Below are positions 40,726 to 49,766 of a DNA stretch of 64,000 nt, one piece after another. The stretch is from the NCBI GenBank assembly GCA_963736575.1, contig CAVTPD010000003.1, positions 248,001 to 312,000 of the forward strand, in the 5' to 3' direction. The position numbers and the translations under genes are program-made. A model generated the notes under the pieces. The model had not been told where the DNA came from. It saw only the letters and a program-made list of their open reading frames with translations, and ran no database searches. This DNA comes from CAVTPD01 sp963736575. Its GTDB lineage: Bacteria; Bacteroidota; Bacteroidia; Cytophagales; JAAEPT01. Within the stretch, counting starts at the first letter, position 1. Every line of letters begins with the position of its first letter.

Positions 40726-41277
40726 ATGACAGATCAAATTTACGACCTCCATCTTTTGATGAGAAACAATGAAATTGTTCTCGCCTACTCCGGAGAGTTT
40801 ACACAAGAAATCACTAAGTCGGTTCTTTCCATGACTGAAAAAAACTTAGAAAGTGTTGGCGAAGAAGGCAACATCAAAAGAAAGGTTTTTAAAGTAATGG
40901 TAGAATGCCTTCAGAACATTGTAAAACACTCTGAAGAGAATAAAGAAAAGTTTGAAGAAAGAAAGATTGGTGATGCCGTTTTCTTAATAGGTAAAGAAGA
41001 CAACTGTTACAATCTAATAACAGGTAATTATATTCAAACTGAAAATATTGAAACTGTAAAAGAGAAGCTAGAACAAGTAAATGGTTTAGACAAAGACGGT
41101 TTAAAACAGCTTTATAAAGACGTTATCAAAAATGGACAAATCTCTGATAAAGGAGGTGCAGGCCTTGGATTCATTGATATGGCCAGAAAATCCGAAAATA
41201 AATTAGAGTATAGTTTTATGGATGAGAATAACGGATTTTCATTTTTTGTTCTTCAAACTAAAATTAACAGAAACTAG
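40726..41277 (+). CDS. SiaB-family protein kinase (DUF6272)
   Basis: In Pseudomonas aeruginosa SiaB phosphorylates SiaC and SiaA reverses it. This 183-residue cytosolic protein has a GHKL-like ATP site: an N-box-like KVMVECLQNIVKHSEE (~63-78) and a G-box-like DKGGAGLGFIDMARKS (~142-157). It is sandwiched between a SpoIIE phosphatase and a DUF1987 protein with gaps of 11 and 2 bp, the expected SiaA-SiaB-SiaC order. The kinase role is inferred from family and context. Confidence 0.85.
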   Translation: MTDQIYDLHLLMRNNEIVLAYSGEFTQEITKSVLSMTEKNLESVGEEGNIKRKVFKVMVECLQNIVKHSEENKEKFEERKIGDAVFLIGKEDNCYNLITGNYIQTENIETVKEKLEQVNGLDKDGLKQLYKDVIKNGQISDKGGAGLGFIDMARKSENKLEYSFMDENNGFSFFVLQTKINRN

Positions 41278-41279
41278 AT

Positions 41280-41651
41280 ATGGAAAAACTACATATTTCA
41301 CCAACAGAAGATACACCAGAAGTAGTTTTTGATAAATCAACAGGTCAATTTGTATTGTCAGGACGATCATTGCCAGAAGATGCAGCTTCTTTTTACGAGC
41401 CTATACTTTCTTGGTTAAGTTCCTATTCTGAATCGCCAAATCCATCAACTAAATTTGAAATGAAGCTAGAGTACTTCAATACGGCTTCTTCAAAATTACT
41501 TTTAGACGTATTGTCTGCTTTAGAAGATATTGAGGGCGCTAAAGTGGTATGGTATTATTTCGAAGACGATGAAGACATGGAAGAAGCAGGAGAAGAATTC
41601 TCTGAGTTAGTAGACGTTGATTTCGAATTTGAAGTAATGGACGAAGATTAA
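41280..41651 (+). CDS. SiaC-family switch protein (DUF1987)
   Basis: A 123-residue acidic protein with a single DUF1987 domain. It opens HISPTEDTPEVVFDKSTGQF, followed by SGRSLPEDAASFYEPILSWL and the core strand MKLEYFNTASSKLLLDVLSA. The threonine in FNTASSK is residue 68, the same number as the phosphorylated Thr68 of P. aeruginosa SiaC. In that system unphosphorylated SiaC activates a diguanylate cyclase; here no cyclase gene is adjacent, and an ABC exporter gene follows after 13 bp. Confidence 0.88.
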   Translation: MEKLHISPTEDTPEVVFDKSTGQFVLSGRSLPEDAASFYEPILSWLSSYSESPNPSTKFEMKLEYFNTASSKLLLDVLSALEDIEGAKVVWYYFEDDEDMEEAGEEFSELVDVDFEFEVMDED

Positions 41652-41664
41652 TTAAAAATTTCAC

Positions 41665-44600
41665 ATGAGTGAAGAGATACTAAAAGCACTTACCCAACTA
41701 TTTGCAATAATCACTAAACAGGATGAAGGCGTTACTGAAAAAGAACGTGAATTTATCACCCTGTTTTTTAAACAACGTTTAAGTTCTTCTGGTGTAAAGG
41801 AATACCTTTCTTTATACGAAGAACACTTGGTAGAAAAAACCAGAAAATCATCCCGAAGATCTAAGCCAGAAGGCGAAGAGAATACAGAGAAGAAGTTAAC
41901 TTCTATGAAAGACTCTGTAAGAACGCTTGCTATTTGTAAAAAAATCAACAAGACACTAACACAAAAGCAAAAAGCTATTGTGTTAGTAGAACTTCTGGAG
42001 ATGATTAATTGTGACAATAATTTCTCTGAACAAAGACGAGAGATTATTAACACAGTGGCGGAGGTTTTTAATATCTCTAAAACCGAATACACAGAAATTG
42101 AGAATTTTGTAACAGACACAAAATTCGATAGCGATAATCTAATTAATGTTACTTCTGAAGAAAATGAGGACTCTATCTCTTTAAACTCTTTAGAAGGCCA
42201 TATTTATTTCATAAAAATACCTAGTGTAGACTTAATCTTTGTTAAAGTTTTCTCTGATGATGAAGTAACCATCAATCACCGCCTAGTAGAAAACAGAAGA
42301 GTTTACTTACTTTCTCCTGGAAGCATTATTACACTTAAAAAAGGTGGATCTTTATATTATAGTGATGTTGTTGCTCATTATAATAAAGATATTAGCGGTG
42401 CTCCTCTTTCCTTTAATTGCAAGCACCTTTGGTTTAAATTCCCAAATGGTCACATAGGATTAAGGGATATTAATATCTCTGAATCTAAAGGTAAATTATT
42501 AGGTATTATGGGAGCCAGTGGGGCTGGTAAAACAACCCTTCTAAATGTTTTAGCCGGTATTGAATCCCCTTCTGAAGGAGAAGTCTTAATTAACGGCATA
42601 GATATACATAAAGATAAAGACAACATTAAAGGGGTTATCGGTTACATTCCACAGGATGACATTCTAATTGAAACACTAACTGTTTTTGAAAACCTATACT
42701 TCAATGCTAAATTATGTTTTAGAGATAAAACAGAAGAAGAATTAAAAACCCTAGTTGAAAACACTTTACAAAGCCTTGGTCTATTTGAGATTAAAGATAT
42801 TGAAGTTGGAAATGTACTAAACAAGAAAATTTCTGGTGGACAAAGAAAGCGTCTTAATATAGCTCTTGAGCTAATCCGTGAACCTTCGGTTTTGTTTGTT
42901 GACGAACCAACATCTGGGCTTTCTTCTAGAGATTCTGAAAATGTTATTGACCTACTTAAAGAATTAGCACTAAAAGGGAAATTAATCTTTGTAGTGATTC
43001 ACCAACCTTCTTCTGATATCTATAAGAAGTTTGATAAAATGTTCATTATGGATACTGGTGGTTATCCTATTTTTTATGGTAACCCAATCGACTCCATTAT
43101 TCATTTTAAAACAGAAAGTAATCAAATAAACAGTGACAAAGGAGCTTGTGAATCCTGCGGTAATGTGAATCCCGAACTAATGTTTGACATTATTGAGGGA
43201 AAAATAGTTAATGAATACGGTGTTTTAACCAAAAAAAGAAAAGTGCTTCCTACAGAATGGGAAGCTATTTATAGAGAAAAAATTAAACCCAATTTTATTG
43301 ATGATGTTAAAACAGATGCACCAAATGCACTAAACATTCCATCAAAAATAAAACAATGGTTTATCTATACGGGTAGAGATCTAAAATCTAAGTTAGGCAA
43401 CAAACAGTACCTTCTAATTAATTTATTAGAAGCACCTTTGCTAGCTTTTGTATTAGCTTTTATAATCCGTTATAAAAACGCACCAAATGCTAGCGACTAT
43501 ATTTTCCGCTATAACGAAAACATACCTGCTTATTTATTAATGAGTATTGTAGTTTCCTTATTTATGGGCTTAACAGTAAGTGCTGAGGAAATAATAAGGG
43601 ACCGGAAATTACTTAAAAGAGAACAATTTCTCAACTTAAGTAAGTCTAGTTATCTATTATCTAAAGTTGGGATCCTATTTACGCTTTCAGCTATACAAAC
43701 AGCTTTATTTGTTCTTATAGGTAATCTTATTTTAGGAATAGACGGCATGTTTATGTCATATTGGTTGGTGTTATTTTCTATTTCTTGCTTCGCGAATATT
43801 TTAGGACTTAATATATCAGCTGCTTTTAATGAAGTAGTAAATGTTTACATTGTTATTCCTATTCTACTAATACCTCAAATGGTTTTAAGTGGTGCTTTAT
43901 TCCCTTTTGACAAGTTGCATCCAATCCTTAAAAATGAAGACAAAGTTCCTTTTATAGCCGATGTAATGGCTTCTAGATGGGCATACGAAGCATTAGCCGT
44001 AGAACAAGCCATAAACAACACTTATAATGCACAGTTTAATGATTATGACCAATTTTTGAGTGATGTGAACTACAAACAAGTTTACTTAATCCCCGAAATC
44101 CAGAATATTCTAAACGAACAAAAAGAAACTGAAAACCCAGCAACTTTTGAAATCGTTAAAAGAGAGCTTTTAAAACTTCAAGATGAATATAAGATACAAG
44201 ATACTCCTTGGGATAATATAGATTCTTTAAGTTATAGCACAAGCTCACATGAAGAGATTTTAGCGTATCTAGAAAACATTAACAATATCCTTTCTAAGCA
44301 CTATAATCATATCAATGCCAAAAAAGAAGAAAAAATTGTTCTCTTAGAACTTCATTTTAAAAAGAATGGCACAGATTTAGAGGATTTAAAAAACAATTAC
44401 TTTAATGAAAGTTTAGATGAAATAACAAGAAACATTAACATTAAAGAGCGTATTGTTAGAGGTGACAAAGAACTAATAAGGAAAGTTGACCCTGTCTATG
44501 CATTCAGCAACAATTTTAGTGTTCAGTTCTATACACCTGAAAAATCTTTATTTGGTTTAAAAGCGAATACTTATACTTGGAATGTTTTAGTTATATGGTT

Positions 44601-44697
44601 CATTAGTATTTTATTATATTTGACTCTTTACTTTGACATTTTCAGAAAGACAATTTCTTCACTTTCGGGTTTTGGAAGCCTAAAAAAAGACGACTAA
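41665..44697 (+). CDS. TerB-like domain fused to an ABCG-type (ABC-2) exporter
   Basis: 1010 residues. Residues 1-~155 are helical and TerB-like (tellurite-resistance B family) and ~165-235 a small beta domain of FHA-like aspect. The ABC ATPase (~250-480) has LGIMGASGAGKTTLLNVLAG, signature ISGGQRKRLNIALELI, Walker B VLFVDEPTSGLSS and the switch histidine VIHQPSSD. An ABC-2 membrane domain (~585-765) follows, then a ~200-residue soluble helical insert and a last TM (~970-992). This is a half-transporter that would work as a dimer; the substrate is unknown. Its place directly behind the SiaC gene suggests control by that switch. Confidence 0.87.
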   Translation: MSEEILKALTQLFAIITKQDEGVTEKEREFITLFFKQRLSSSGVKEYLSLYEEHLVEKTRKSSRRSKPEGEENTEKKLTSMKDSVRTLAICKKINKTLTQKQKAIVLVELLEMINCDNNFSEQRREIINTVAEVFNISKTEYTEIENFVTDTKFDSDNLINVTSEENEDSISLNSLEGHIYFIKIPSVDLIFVKVFSDDEVTINHRLVENRRVYLLSPGSIITLKKGGSLYYSDVVAHYNKDISGAPLSFNCKHLWFKFPNGHIGLRDINISESKGKLLGIMGASGAGKTTLLNVLAGIESPSEGEVLINGIDIHKDKDNIKGVIGYIPQDDILIETLTVFENLYFNAKLCFRDKTEEELKTLVENTLQSLGLFEIKDIEVGNVLNKKISGGQRKRLNIALELIREPSVLFVDEPTSGLSSRDSENVIDLLKELALKGKLIFVVIHQPSSDIYKKFDKMFIMDTGGYPIFYGNPIDSIIHFKTESNQINSDKGACESCGNVNPELMFDIIEGKIVNEYGVLTKKRKVLPTEWEAIYREKIKPNFIDDVKTDAPNALNIPSKIKQWFIYTGRDLKSKLGNKQYLLINLLEAPLLAFVLAFIIRYKNAPNASDYIFRYNENIPAYLLMSIVVSLFMGLTVSAEEIIRDRKLLKREQFLNLSKSSYLLSKVGILFTLSAIQTALFVLIGNLILGIDGMFMSYWLVLFSISCFANILGLNISAAFNEVVNVYIVIPILLIPQMVLSGALFPFDKLHPILKNEDKVPFIADVMASRWAYEALAVEQAINNTYNAQFNDYDQFLSDVNYKQVYLIPEIQNILNEQKETENPATFEIVKRELLKLQDEYKIQDTPWDNIDSLSYSTSSHEEILAYLENINNILSKHYNHINAKKEEKIVLLELHFKKNGTDLEDLKNNYFNESLDEITRNINIKERIVRGDKELIRKVDPVYAFSNNFSVQFYTPEKSLFGLKANTYTWNVLVIWFISILLYLTLYFDIFRKTISSLSGFGSLKKDD

Positions 44698-44698
44698 A

Positions 44699-45619
44699 AT
44701 GAAACATATTTGTTTAAAAATTATTGGAGCTCTTTTACTAACTACATTTTTTATATCCTGTGGAGGTTCTAAAAAAATAGATACCGAAACACTTCATTCA
44801 GAATTAGATTCTATAAACAAAATGAATGATGTCCCAGATGTAAACACAGATGCTGTTAAAGAGATTTTGCAGTCTATACCCTCTCCTATCGAGATTTCTT
44901 TTTTAATAAAAGAAACTGGTTCTAGTTATAATCAAGTATATCTAAATAATCCGGAAAATAAAGACAAGTATACTAACAGCTATAAAAAAGCTTTAAACCT
45001 TGGTGTATACGGTGCCGACTTAGCTTATACTAATATCTATAATAAAAGCCAAGACGGTATTTATTATCTAGATGCGGTAACAGATATGGCCAATGGTCTA
45101 GACATAGGTCAGTTCTTTGATTACACTACTTTAAAAGAGTTAATCAAACACAATGAAAATCTTGACTCTTTATTGTTGATAACTACTTCTAATTTTGAAA
45201 AAATCAATAATTATCTTCAAGATAAAAACAGAGCACAAATTAGCGTGATGTTACTCTATGGTGGATGGGTTGAAGGGCTTCATTTATTAAACAAAGTAAA
45301 TAGAGCAACTCCAAATCCAGAAATAAAAGAACGCATTGGAGAACAAAAAATAATGATTGAACAGCTTTCTAAGCTTTTAGGTTATTATAAGTTTGATCCA
45401 AATGTTAAACGCCTTCTTACAGAATTAAGCAGTTTGAAAAAAATATACGACGAAGATGTCAAAATTGAAACTGTAGAAGGGGAAACTACGTTTGAAATTG
45501 TTGATGGGGCAATGACTCCTGTAAGCAGTAGCTCTACTGAAGTTATCATCTCTGATGAAACAGTTACCGCAATTGAAAATAAGGTTATAGAATTAAGAAG
45601 TCAAATAATTAATAAATAA
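44699..45619 (+). CDS. Lipoprotein of unknown function linked to the ABC exporter
   Basis: 306 residues with a lipoprotein signal (GALLLTTFFISCGG, cysteine ~21). The mature part is helical, with IPSPIEISFLIKETGSSYNQ, NLGVYGADLAYTNIYNKSQ and VMLLYGGWVEGLHLLNKVN. I do not recognise a named family. The ATG lies 1 base after the exporter stop codon, so it is co-translated and likely a periplasmic or outer-membrane partner of the exporter. Confidence 0.8.
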   Translation: MKHICLKIIGALLLTTFFISCGGSKKIDTETLHSELDSINKMNDVPDVNTDAVKEILQSIPSPIEISFLIKETGSSYNQVYLNNPENKDKYTNSYKKALNLGVYGADLAYTNIYNKSQDGIYYLDAVTDMANGLDIGQFFDYTTLKELIKHNENLDSLLLITTSNFEKINNYLQDKNRAQISVMLLYGGWVEGLHLLNKVNRATPNPEIKERIGEQKIMIEQLSKLLGYYKFDPNVKRLLTELSSLKKIYDEDVKIETVEGETTFEIVDGAMTPVSSSSTEVIISDETVTAIENKVIELRSQIINK

Positions 45620-45626
45620 CACAAAT

Positions 45627-46046
45627 ATGAAGAAGATTCTTGCAGCGTTAGCATTATTCATATTTTCAGAATTCATATATATTAACTCATACGCTTGTGA
45701 TGCCACAAAATACAAGCAGCAATGCGTAAGTCAATTGGGTTCTGGATATACATACCTTAAGTCTTTTCAGCTAAACGGAGAGGCAGAATACTCTTTTGTA
45801 TTCAGTAAAGGCACTTTATACATGTTAACTACAGCAAATGCTTTAGGCGAGGCTACAGATATTGAAATTCAGCTTTATGATCCTTCTCATAAACTTATTG
45901 TTTCTAATTACGATAAAAAAACGGATAAATATTACCCTATAAATTACCCATGTGGTGCAACAGGTGTTCATTATATGAAATTTATCTTCAACGGTAAATC
46001 TAAAGATTGCGGTCTATCTGTTTTAGGCTTTAAAAGGGGAGAGTAA
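45627..46046 (+). CDS. Small secreted protein of unknown function, last gene of the exporter operon
   Basis: 139 residues with a signal peptide (1-~23, ending INSYA). The ~115-residue mature part is rich in predicted beta strands, with cysteines (ACDATKYKQQC, YPCGATG, KDCGLSV) that could form two disulphides. The FNGKSKDCGLSVLGF end resembles a compact beta sandwich. No family is recognised. It lies 7 bp after the lipoprotein gene and before a strong terminator, so it closes the operon and may be the exported cargo or an accessory. Confidence 0.72.
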   Translation: MKKILAALALFIFSEFIYINSYACDATKYKQQCVSQLGSGYTYLKSFQLNGEAEYSFVFSKGTLYMLTTANALGEATDIEIQLYDPSHKLIVSNYDKKTDKYYPINYPCGATGVHYMKFIFNGKSKDCGLSVLGFKRGE

Positions 46047-46063
46047 TCTCCTCCTCTTTTAAA
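46029..46063. terminator. Bidirectional terminator between the exporter operon and the NUDIX gene
   Basis: An imperfect inverted repeat: TTTAAAAG (46029-46036) pairs with CTTTTAAA (46056-46063), with GGGGAGA/TCTCCTCC continuing the stem inside around a GTAA loop. T runs lie on both strands. It overlaps the stop codons of both convergent genes. Confidence 0.7.
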
Positions 46064-46715
46064 ATTTATCAAAAACAGGCCATAATGATTGGTAGGTCTT
46101 ATTTTTGTACTTTTCTAGATGAAGAAGATTTATCCATTCTAATTTCTGGATCGATTCTTCAACTTGGGGAATTAACTCCCCTGAATGATATTTCATTTCA
46201 TACCAATGTGTTATTTTGAGTGATAGCTCTCCATAAGTATCGTATGTATGGTAAGTATTATTCCAATACTCTAAAACAGTGGCTTTAATATTTGTTTCTT
46301 CTTGTACTTCTCTAATAGCACAAGTTTCAAAAGACTCATTTACTTCTAATTTACCTTTGGGTAAGTCCCACATTCCCATACGTTGCATTAGCATCACTTC
46401 CTTATTATTGTTATAAACAATACCTCCACAGGCATGAACTATTTTTAGAACTTTAGAAAAGGAATCAAATAGTTCAGCAAAAGAATACACAGACAAATTC
46501 AAGAATAGATTCTTACCTTTCTTTACTTGAGGCCATTTTTCAACTAAAATCTTACAAAAAGAATCTAATGCATCTTTTCTTATAATTGATAGATTAATAG
46601 AATGGTTAGAATCTTTATTCAGAAACTGCAAAAATTCATCCTGATTAAACAATAAATTATTTAGTGGTGTATTATTCGTTACATCTATCCGAATATTGCC
46701 AAAGTATATCTGCAT
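46059..46715 (-). CDS. NUDIX hydrolase with an N-terminal extension
   Basis: 218 residues. A Nudix box (GKLEVNESFETCAIREVQEET, i.e. Gx5Ex7REVxEET) sits in the C-terminal half after ACGGIVYNNNKEVMLMQRMGMWDLPKG, preceding a typical TYHTYDTYGELSLKITHWYEM strand. The position of the last conserved Nudix glycine is asparagine (EETNI), a mild change. The N-terminal ~95 residues are an extension without recognised motifs, rich in KD and ILVEKWPQVKKG. It probably hydrolyses a nucleoside-diphosphate derivative. It is divergent from pyrE. Confidence 0.88.
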   Translation of the reverse strand: MQIYFGNIRIDVTNNTPLNNLLFNQDEFLQFLNKDSNHSINLSIIRKDALDSFCKILVEKWPQVKKGKNLFLNLSVYSFAELFDSFSKVLKIVHACGGIVYNNNKEVMLMQRMGMWDLPKGKLEVNESFETCAIREVQEETNIKATVLEYWNNTYHTYDTYGELSLKITHWYEMKYHSGELIPQVEESIQKLEWINLLHLEKYKNKTYQSLWPVFDKF

Positions 46716-46722
46716 TTCTTAC

Positions 46723-46730
46723 TATTTTTG
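46723..46730 (+). promoter_or_regulatory. Candidate pyrE promoter -7 element (TATTTTTG)
   Basis: TATTTTTG matches TAnnTTTG 25 bp ahead of the pyrE start. A partial -33 element (TTG at 46696-46698) lies 24 bp upstream, slightly too far. Confidence 0.45.
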
Positions 46731-46755
46731 ATCTTCATTCGAATATATCTCTTTT

Positions 46756-47409
46756 ATGACAAACAAATATTTATATACAACTGAAATAGCAACAGAAACT
46801 GCGAAGAGTCTTTTAGAAGTAGAAGCCGTTAAAATAAGGCCTCAAGATCCATTTACATGGGCTTCGGGATGGAAATCACCAATATATTGTGACAACAGGA
46901 TCACATTGTCTTTCCCAAAAGTACGTGAGACTATAACAACAGATTTAGCCACTCTTATAAAGTCTAAATACCCTGAAGTAGAATGCATTGCAGGCGTGGC
47001 AACAGCAGGAATACCGCAAGGGGCATTAGTAGCTGCAAAATTAGGATTACCTTTCATCTATGTTCGTTCTAAACCTAAAGGGCATGGAATGACTAATTTA
47101 ATTGAGGGAAAACTAATCCCTAATCAGAAAATAATTGTTCTAGAAGATTTAATATCTACTGGCGGTAGCTCAATTAAAGCTGCTTTGGACATACGTGAAT
47201 CTGGCGGTAATGTAATTGGATTAGTAGCTATCTTCACCTATGGCTTCTCTGTATCTGAAGAGAATTTTAAAAATGCCAATATCCCATATTCTTGTTTAAG
47301 TGATTATAATTCATTATTAAATTATAATGCTTCAATAGGAAAATTAAGCCAAGAAGAATTAGAGAACTTAGAGAATTGGAGAAAAGATCCAGAAAAATGG
47401 GGGAGATAA
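46756..47409 (+). CDS. pyrE: Orotate phosphoribosyltransferase
   Basis: PyrE joins orotate and PRPP to make OMP in pyrimidine synthesis. The 217-residue protein shows FTWASGWKSPIYCDNRITLS at the orotate site, IAGVATAGIPQGALVAAKLG, FIYVRSKPKGHG and the PRPP-binding IIVLEDLISTGGSSIKAALD near residue 130. The length is normal. It is a monocistronic gene with a hairpin terminator overlapping its stop codon. Confidence 0.96.
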   Translation: MTNKYLYTTEIATETAKSLLEVEAVKIRPQDPFTWASGWKSPIYCDNRITLSFPKVRETITTDLATLIKSKYPEVECIAGVATAGIPQGALVAAKLGLPFIYVRSKPKGHGMTNLIEGKLIPNQKIIVLEDLISTGGSSIKAALDIRESGGNVIGLVAIFTYGFSVSEENFKNANIPYSCLSDYNSLLNYNASIGKLSQEELENLENWRKDPEKWGR

Positions 47410-47420
47410 TTATATCTCCC
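47401..47420 (+). terminator. pyrE terminator overlapping the stop codon
   Basis: GGGAGATA and TATCTCCC (47401-47408 and 47413-47420) form an 8-bp stem with an ATTA loop, followed by TATTTATATTTTTT. The pyrE stop codon TAA (47407-47409) lies inside it. It could also act on the convergent PorP/SprF gene. Confidence 0.75.
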
Positions 47421-47432
47421 TATTTATATTTT

Positions 47433-48437
47433 TTACCAGAATTGAGCTGGTGCAGGTTCATGCTCATGATTAGGTAATCTTAAACCTATCATGATCTCAT
47501 GTGAGCCACTATTAAAGCGATTAAGGCCTGAGATATTAGCATCATATGCATAACCGATATCAAAAATCTTTTTGATAGTGACACCCGCTAACGCTACAAC
47601 AGCATCTAAATTTCTATAGGACACTCCTATCCAAAATTTATCTTCATATCTCAATTTAGTATTAAGATCAAATTGAGGAGGTGCAGCATTAACAACTTTC
47701 ATAACAAAAGAGGGTATAAGGTGGTAATGAACACCTAGACCAAATCTATAACCACCAGTGAACCAATAATGTCTTGCTAATTTAGCCTGAGCATCTTGGG
47801 CATTCACATTAGGATTATTAGTAGTTGCGGCATCATAATCATCAAAAGAAAGTGTATTTCCAAATAATTGAAAACTAGAAACACCAAAATAGTAGTTATC
47901 AGCATATGCCCATATACCTATTGTTGCATCTGGTGCATATCTTGTTTGTTGTTTAGAAAATGCAGCATCCTGATTTACACCTTGTCCTGAATTTGGATCG
48001 TATTCAAACTCTGCCTCACCAGCATCGTATTTAAGTTGTTTAACCCCTAAAAAGGCACCAAATGAAATTGTTAACTTTCTGGAAACCGGTAAATGGTAAG
48101 AATAAGAAGCTTTAACATCTAAGGTATTCCAAACACCAATTTTGTCTGTTTGAACAATACCACCAATACCATGGTGGGGCAATTGTTTTACTTCATCAAA
48201 ACGGCTAGTTTTTTTTCCTACAGCAGCATGTCCTGAAACAAAACCTGTATTAGGAGCTCCTTCTATACCAACCCACTGAGTTCTATAACCCAGCTTTAAA
48301 TCAATAAATTCTTCCGTTCCGCCAACCGCAGGATTAACCAAGTAGTTATTCATCATGTATAATGAATACTGCTCTTGCTGTTGAGCATACGCGCTAAGCC
48401 CAAAGGCTATTAATACTAGTATTAAAAATTTTCTCAT
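47433..48437 (-). CDS. PorP/SprF-family outer-membrane protein of the type IX secretion system
   Basis: 334 residues with a signal peptide (LILVLIAFGLSAYA). The family opening QQEQYSLYMMNNYLVNPAVGGT and LKLGYRTQWVGIEGAPNT (Q-W-G motif) follows, then a beta barrel and a terminal MIGLRLP strand. SprF-like proteins are needed for secretion or attachment of the giant adhesin encoded next to them. The adhesin gene ends 23 bp upstream on the same strand, matching the sprB-sprF arrangement. Confidence 0.93.
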   Translation of the reverse strand: MRKFLILVLIAFGLSAYAQQQEQYSLYMMNNYLVNPAVGGTEEFIDLKLGYRTQWVGIEGAPNTGFVSGHAAVGKKTSRFDEVKQLPHHGIGGIVQTDKIGVWNTLDVKASYSYHLPVSRKLTISFGAFLGVKQLKYDAGEAEFEYDPNSGQGVNQDAAFSKQQTRYAPDATIGIWAYADNYYFGVSSFQLFGNTLSFDDYDAATTNNPNVNAQDAQAKLARHYWFTGGYRFGLGVHYHLIPSFVMKVVNAAPPQFDLNTKLRYEDKFWIGVSYRNLDAVVALAGVTIKKIFDIGYAYDANISGLNRFNSGSHEIMIGLRLPNHEHEPAPAQFW

Positions 48438-48460
48438 TATTTCTAACTTATTTCTCTTAA

Positions 48461-49657
48461 TTATCTAATTACGGAAACTGATCCAGAAACTGGCTCTAAA
48501 CCTTCAATATTAAAGTCTACAACATAAAAATATGTACCCGTAGAAACTTCTTTGCCTTTTACTTTACCATCCCAAACTTGACCCTTGTTGTCATAATAGT
48601 CAATTGTGGTTAAATGCGATCCCCATCTATTAAATATCTGAACTTTGGTTTCTGGGTACATTTCTACATTTCTAATTTCAAATAGATCATGGTTACCATC
48701 ACCATTTGGTGAAAAGATATTAGGTACCCACGGTATATATTCAAAAGTTACTTTGTAATAAGAAGTATCTGTACACACGGTATCGTTGGAAATACTAATC
48801 TGAGAGGTAACCATTGCATAGTTCATTTCTTCAGGCATTCCTTTTGGCTTATGTATTAATACATTACTATTAGCTCCAGTTATTGTTTCGAATTTATCTC
48901 CATTCAAATAAGACCATCCATAATATATTTGATTATTAGATGCGTAAACAAAGTTAGTATCTCTGTTTTCAGCAGCATCTAAAAGCACATAATTATCTTC
49001 TAATTGGCTAAGTTCTAGTATATCTGGTATAACTGCTCCCAAATTATCTGCAATTAACTCATCTCTAGTTAAACCTCTAAAGTCTGTGCTTGTGCCATAA
49101 TCAATACCACCAACTACACCGCCAGGTCTATTAACAACGTTTAGTTTTAAAGAATCTGTAAATTGTGGCTGCCAAATAGAGTCATTAATAACACAATATT
49201 TTGGAGTAACATGAACTTGAATTGAATCACCAATAACTGGATCTGAAACTATATAATACCCATAACCAAGAATTTCTTGATTAGTTAACATAAGGTATAA
49301 AGAGTCTTTATCGTTCACGAATCCATTATAAGAATCATCATAATAAAGCGTATTATCTTCCGTAAACCTAAACCCTAAATCTCTATATACTGTATCTACT
49401 TTAAGAGGTGTAGTTGAAACTGTATCGTAGGATACAATAAACCTAGGAACACTTCCATAACTAGACATTAATGTATCTAGATTTCTATAGAATGTATAGA
49501 TTAAATTAGAATCAGGTTGAAGATTGTTTAAGTTAACTACTTGTACATGAGAAGAATCTTCATTACAAATCATATTGTCTTTTAATTCAAAATCAACTGT
49601 TTCACTTTTTTGTAAAGTAAATTCTAACTCACCATAAGCAGTATCGTTTGCACACAC
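48461..49657 (-). CDS. Giant T9SS-sorted adhesin, C-terminal part (whole disrupted gene 48461-55326)
   Basis: The last ~400 residues of the adhesin. It ends with a type B T9SS sorting domain: VPNIFSPNGDGNHDLFEI, then KVQIFNRWGSHL, WDGKVKGKEVSTGTYFYVVD and SGSVSVIR. The sequence before it is beta-rich extracellular repeat. The frame opens with a TTG-type artefact; the true upstream residues FRYKAINDVCAND show it joins the preceding part after a one-base shift at AAA 49679-49681. The sorting domain is intact, so secretion and surface attachment by PorP/SprF-type machinery are expected if the gene is really continuous. Confidence 0.87.
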   Translation of the reverse strand: MCANDTAYGELEFTLQKSETVDFELKDNMICNEDSSHVQVVNLNNLQPDSNLIYTFYRNLDTLMSSYGSVPRFIVSYDTVSTTPLKVDTVYRDLGFRFTEDNTLYYDDSYNGFVNDKDSLYLMLTNQEILGYGYYIVSDPVIGDSIQVHVTPKYCVINDSIWQPQFTDSLKLNVVNRPGGVVGGIDYGTSTDFRGLTRDELIADNLGAVIPDILELSQLEDNYVLLDAAENRDTNFVYASNNQIYYGWSYLNGDKFETITGANSNVLIHKPKGMPEEMNYAMVTSQISISNDTVCTDTSYYKVTFEYIPWVPNIFSPNGDGNHDLFEIRNVEMYPETKVQIFNRWGSHLTTIDYYDNKGQVWDGKVKGKEVSTGTYFYVVDFNIEGLEPVSGSVSVIR

Positions 49658-49766
49658 ATCATTTATGGCTTTATACCTAAAGATGTAGATTATAGTCTTT
49701 ATTCTTCGTAATAGGAGTCTGTGAGAAATCTATAGATTGAAATCTGTTGGTTGAATTAGCACCGAT

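Noticed and set aside
31828..46046. A phage-defence or tellurite-resistance island, because of the TerB-like domain
   Set aside because: No other ter genes, nucleases or defence-associated domains are present, and gene order points to a Sia-type switch with an exporter.
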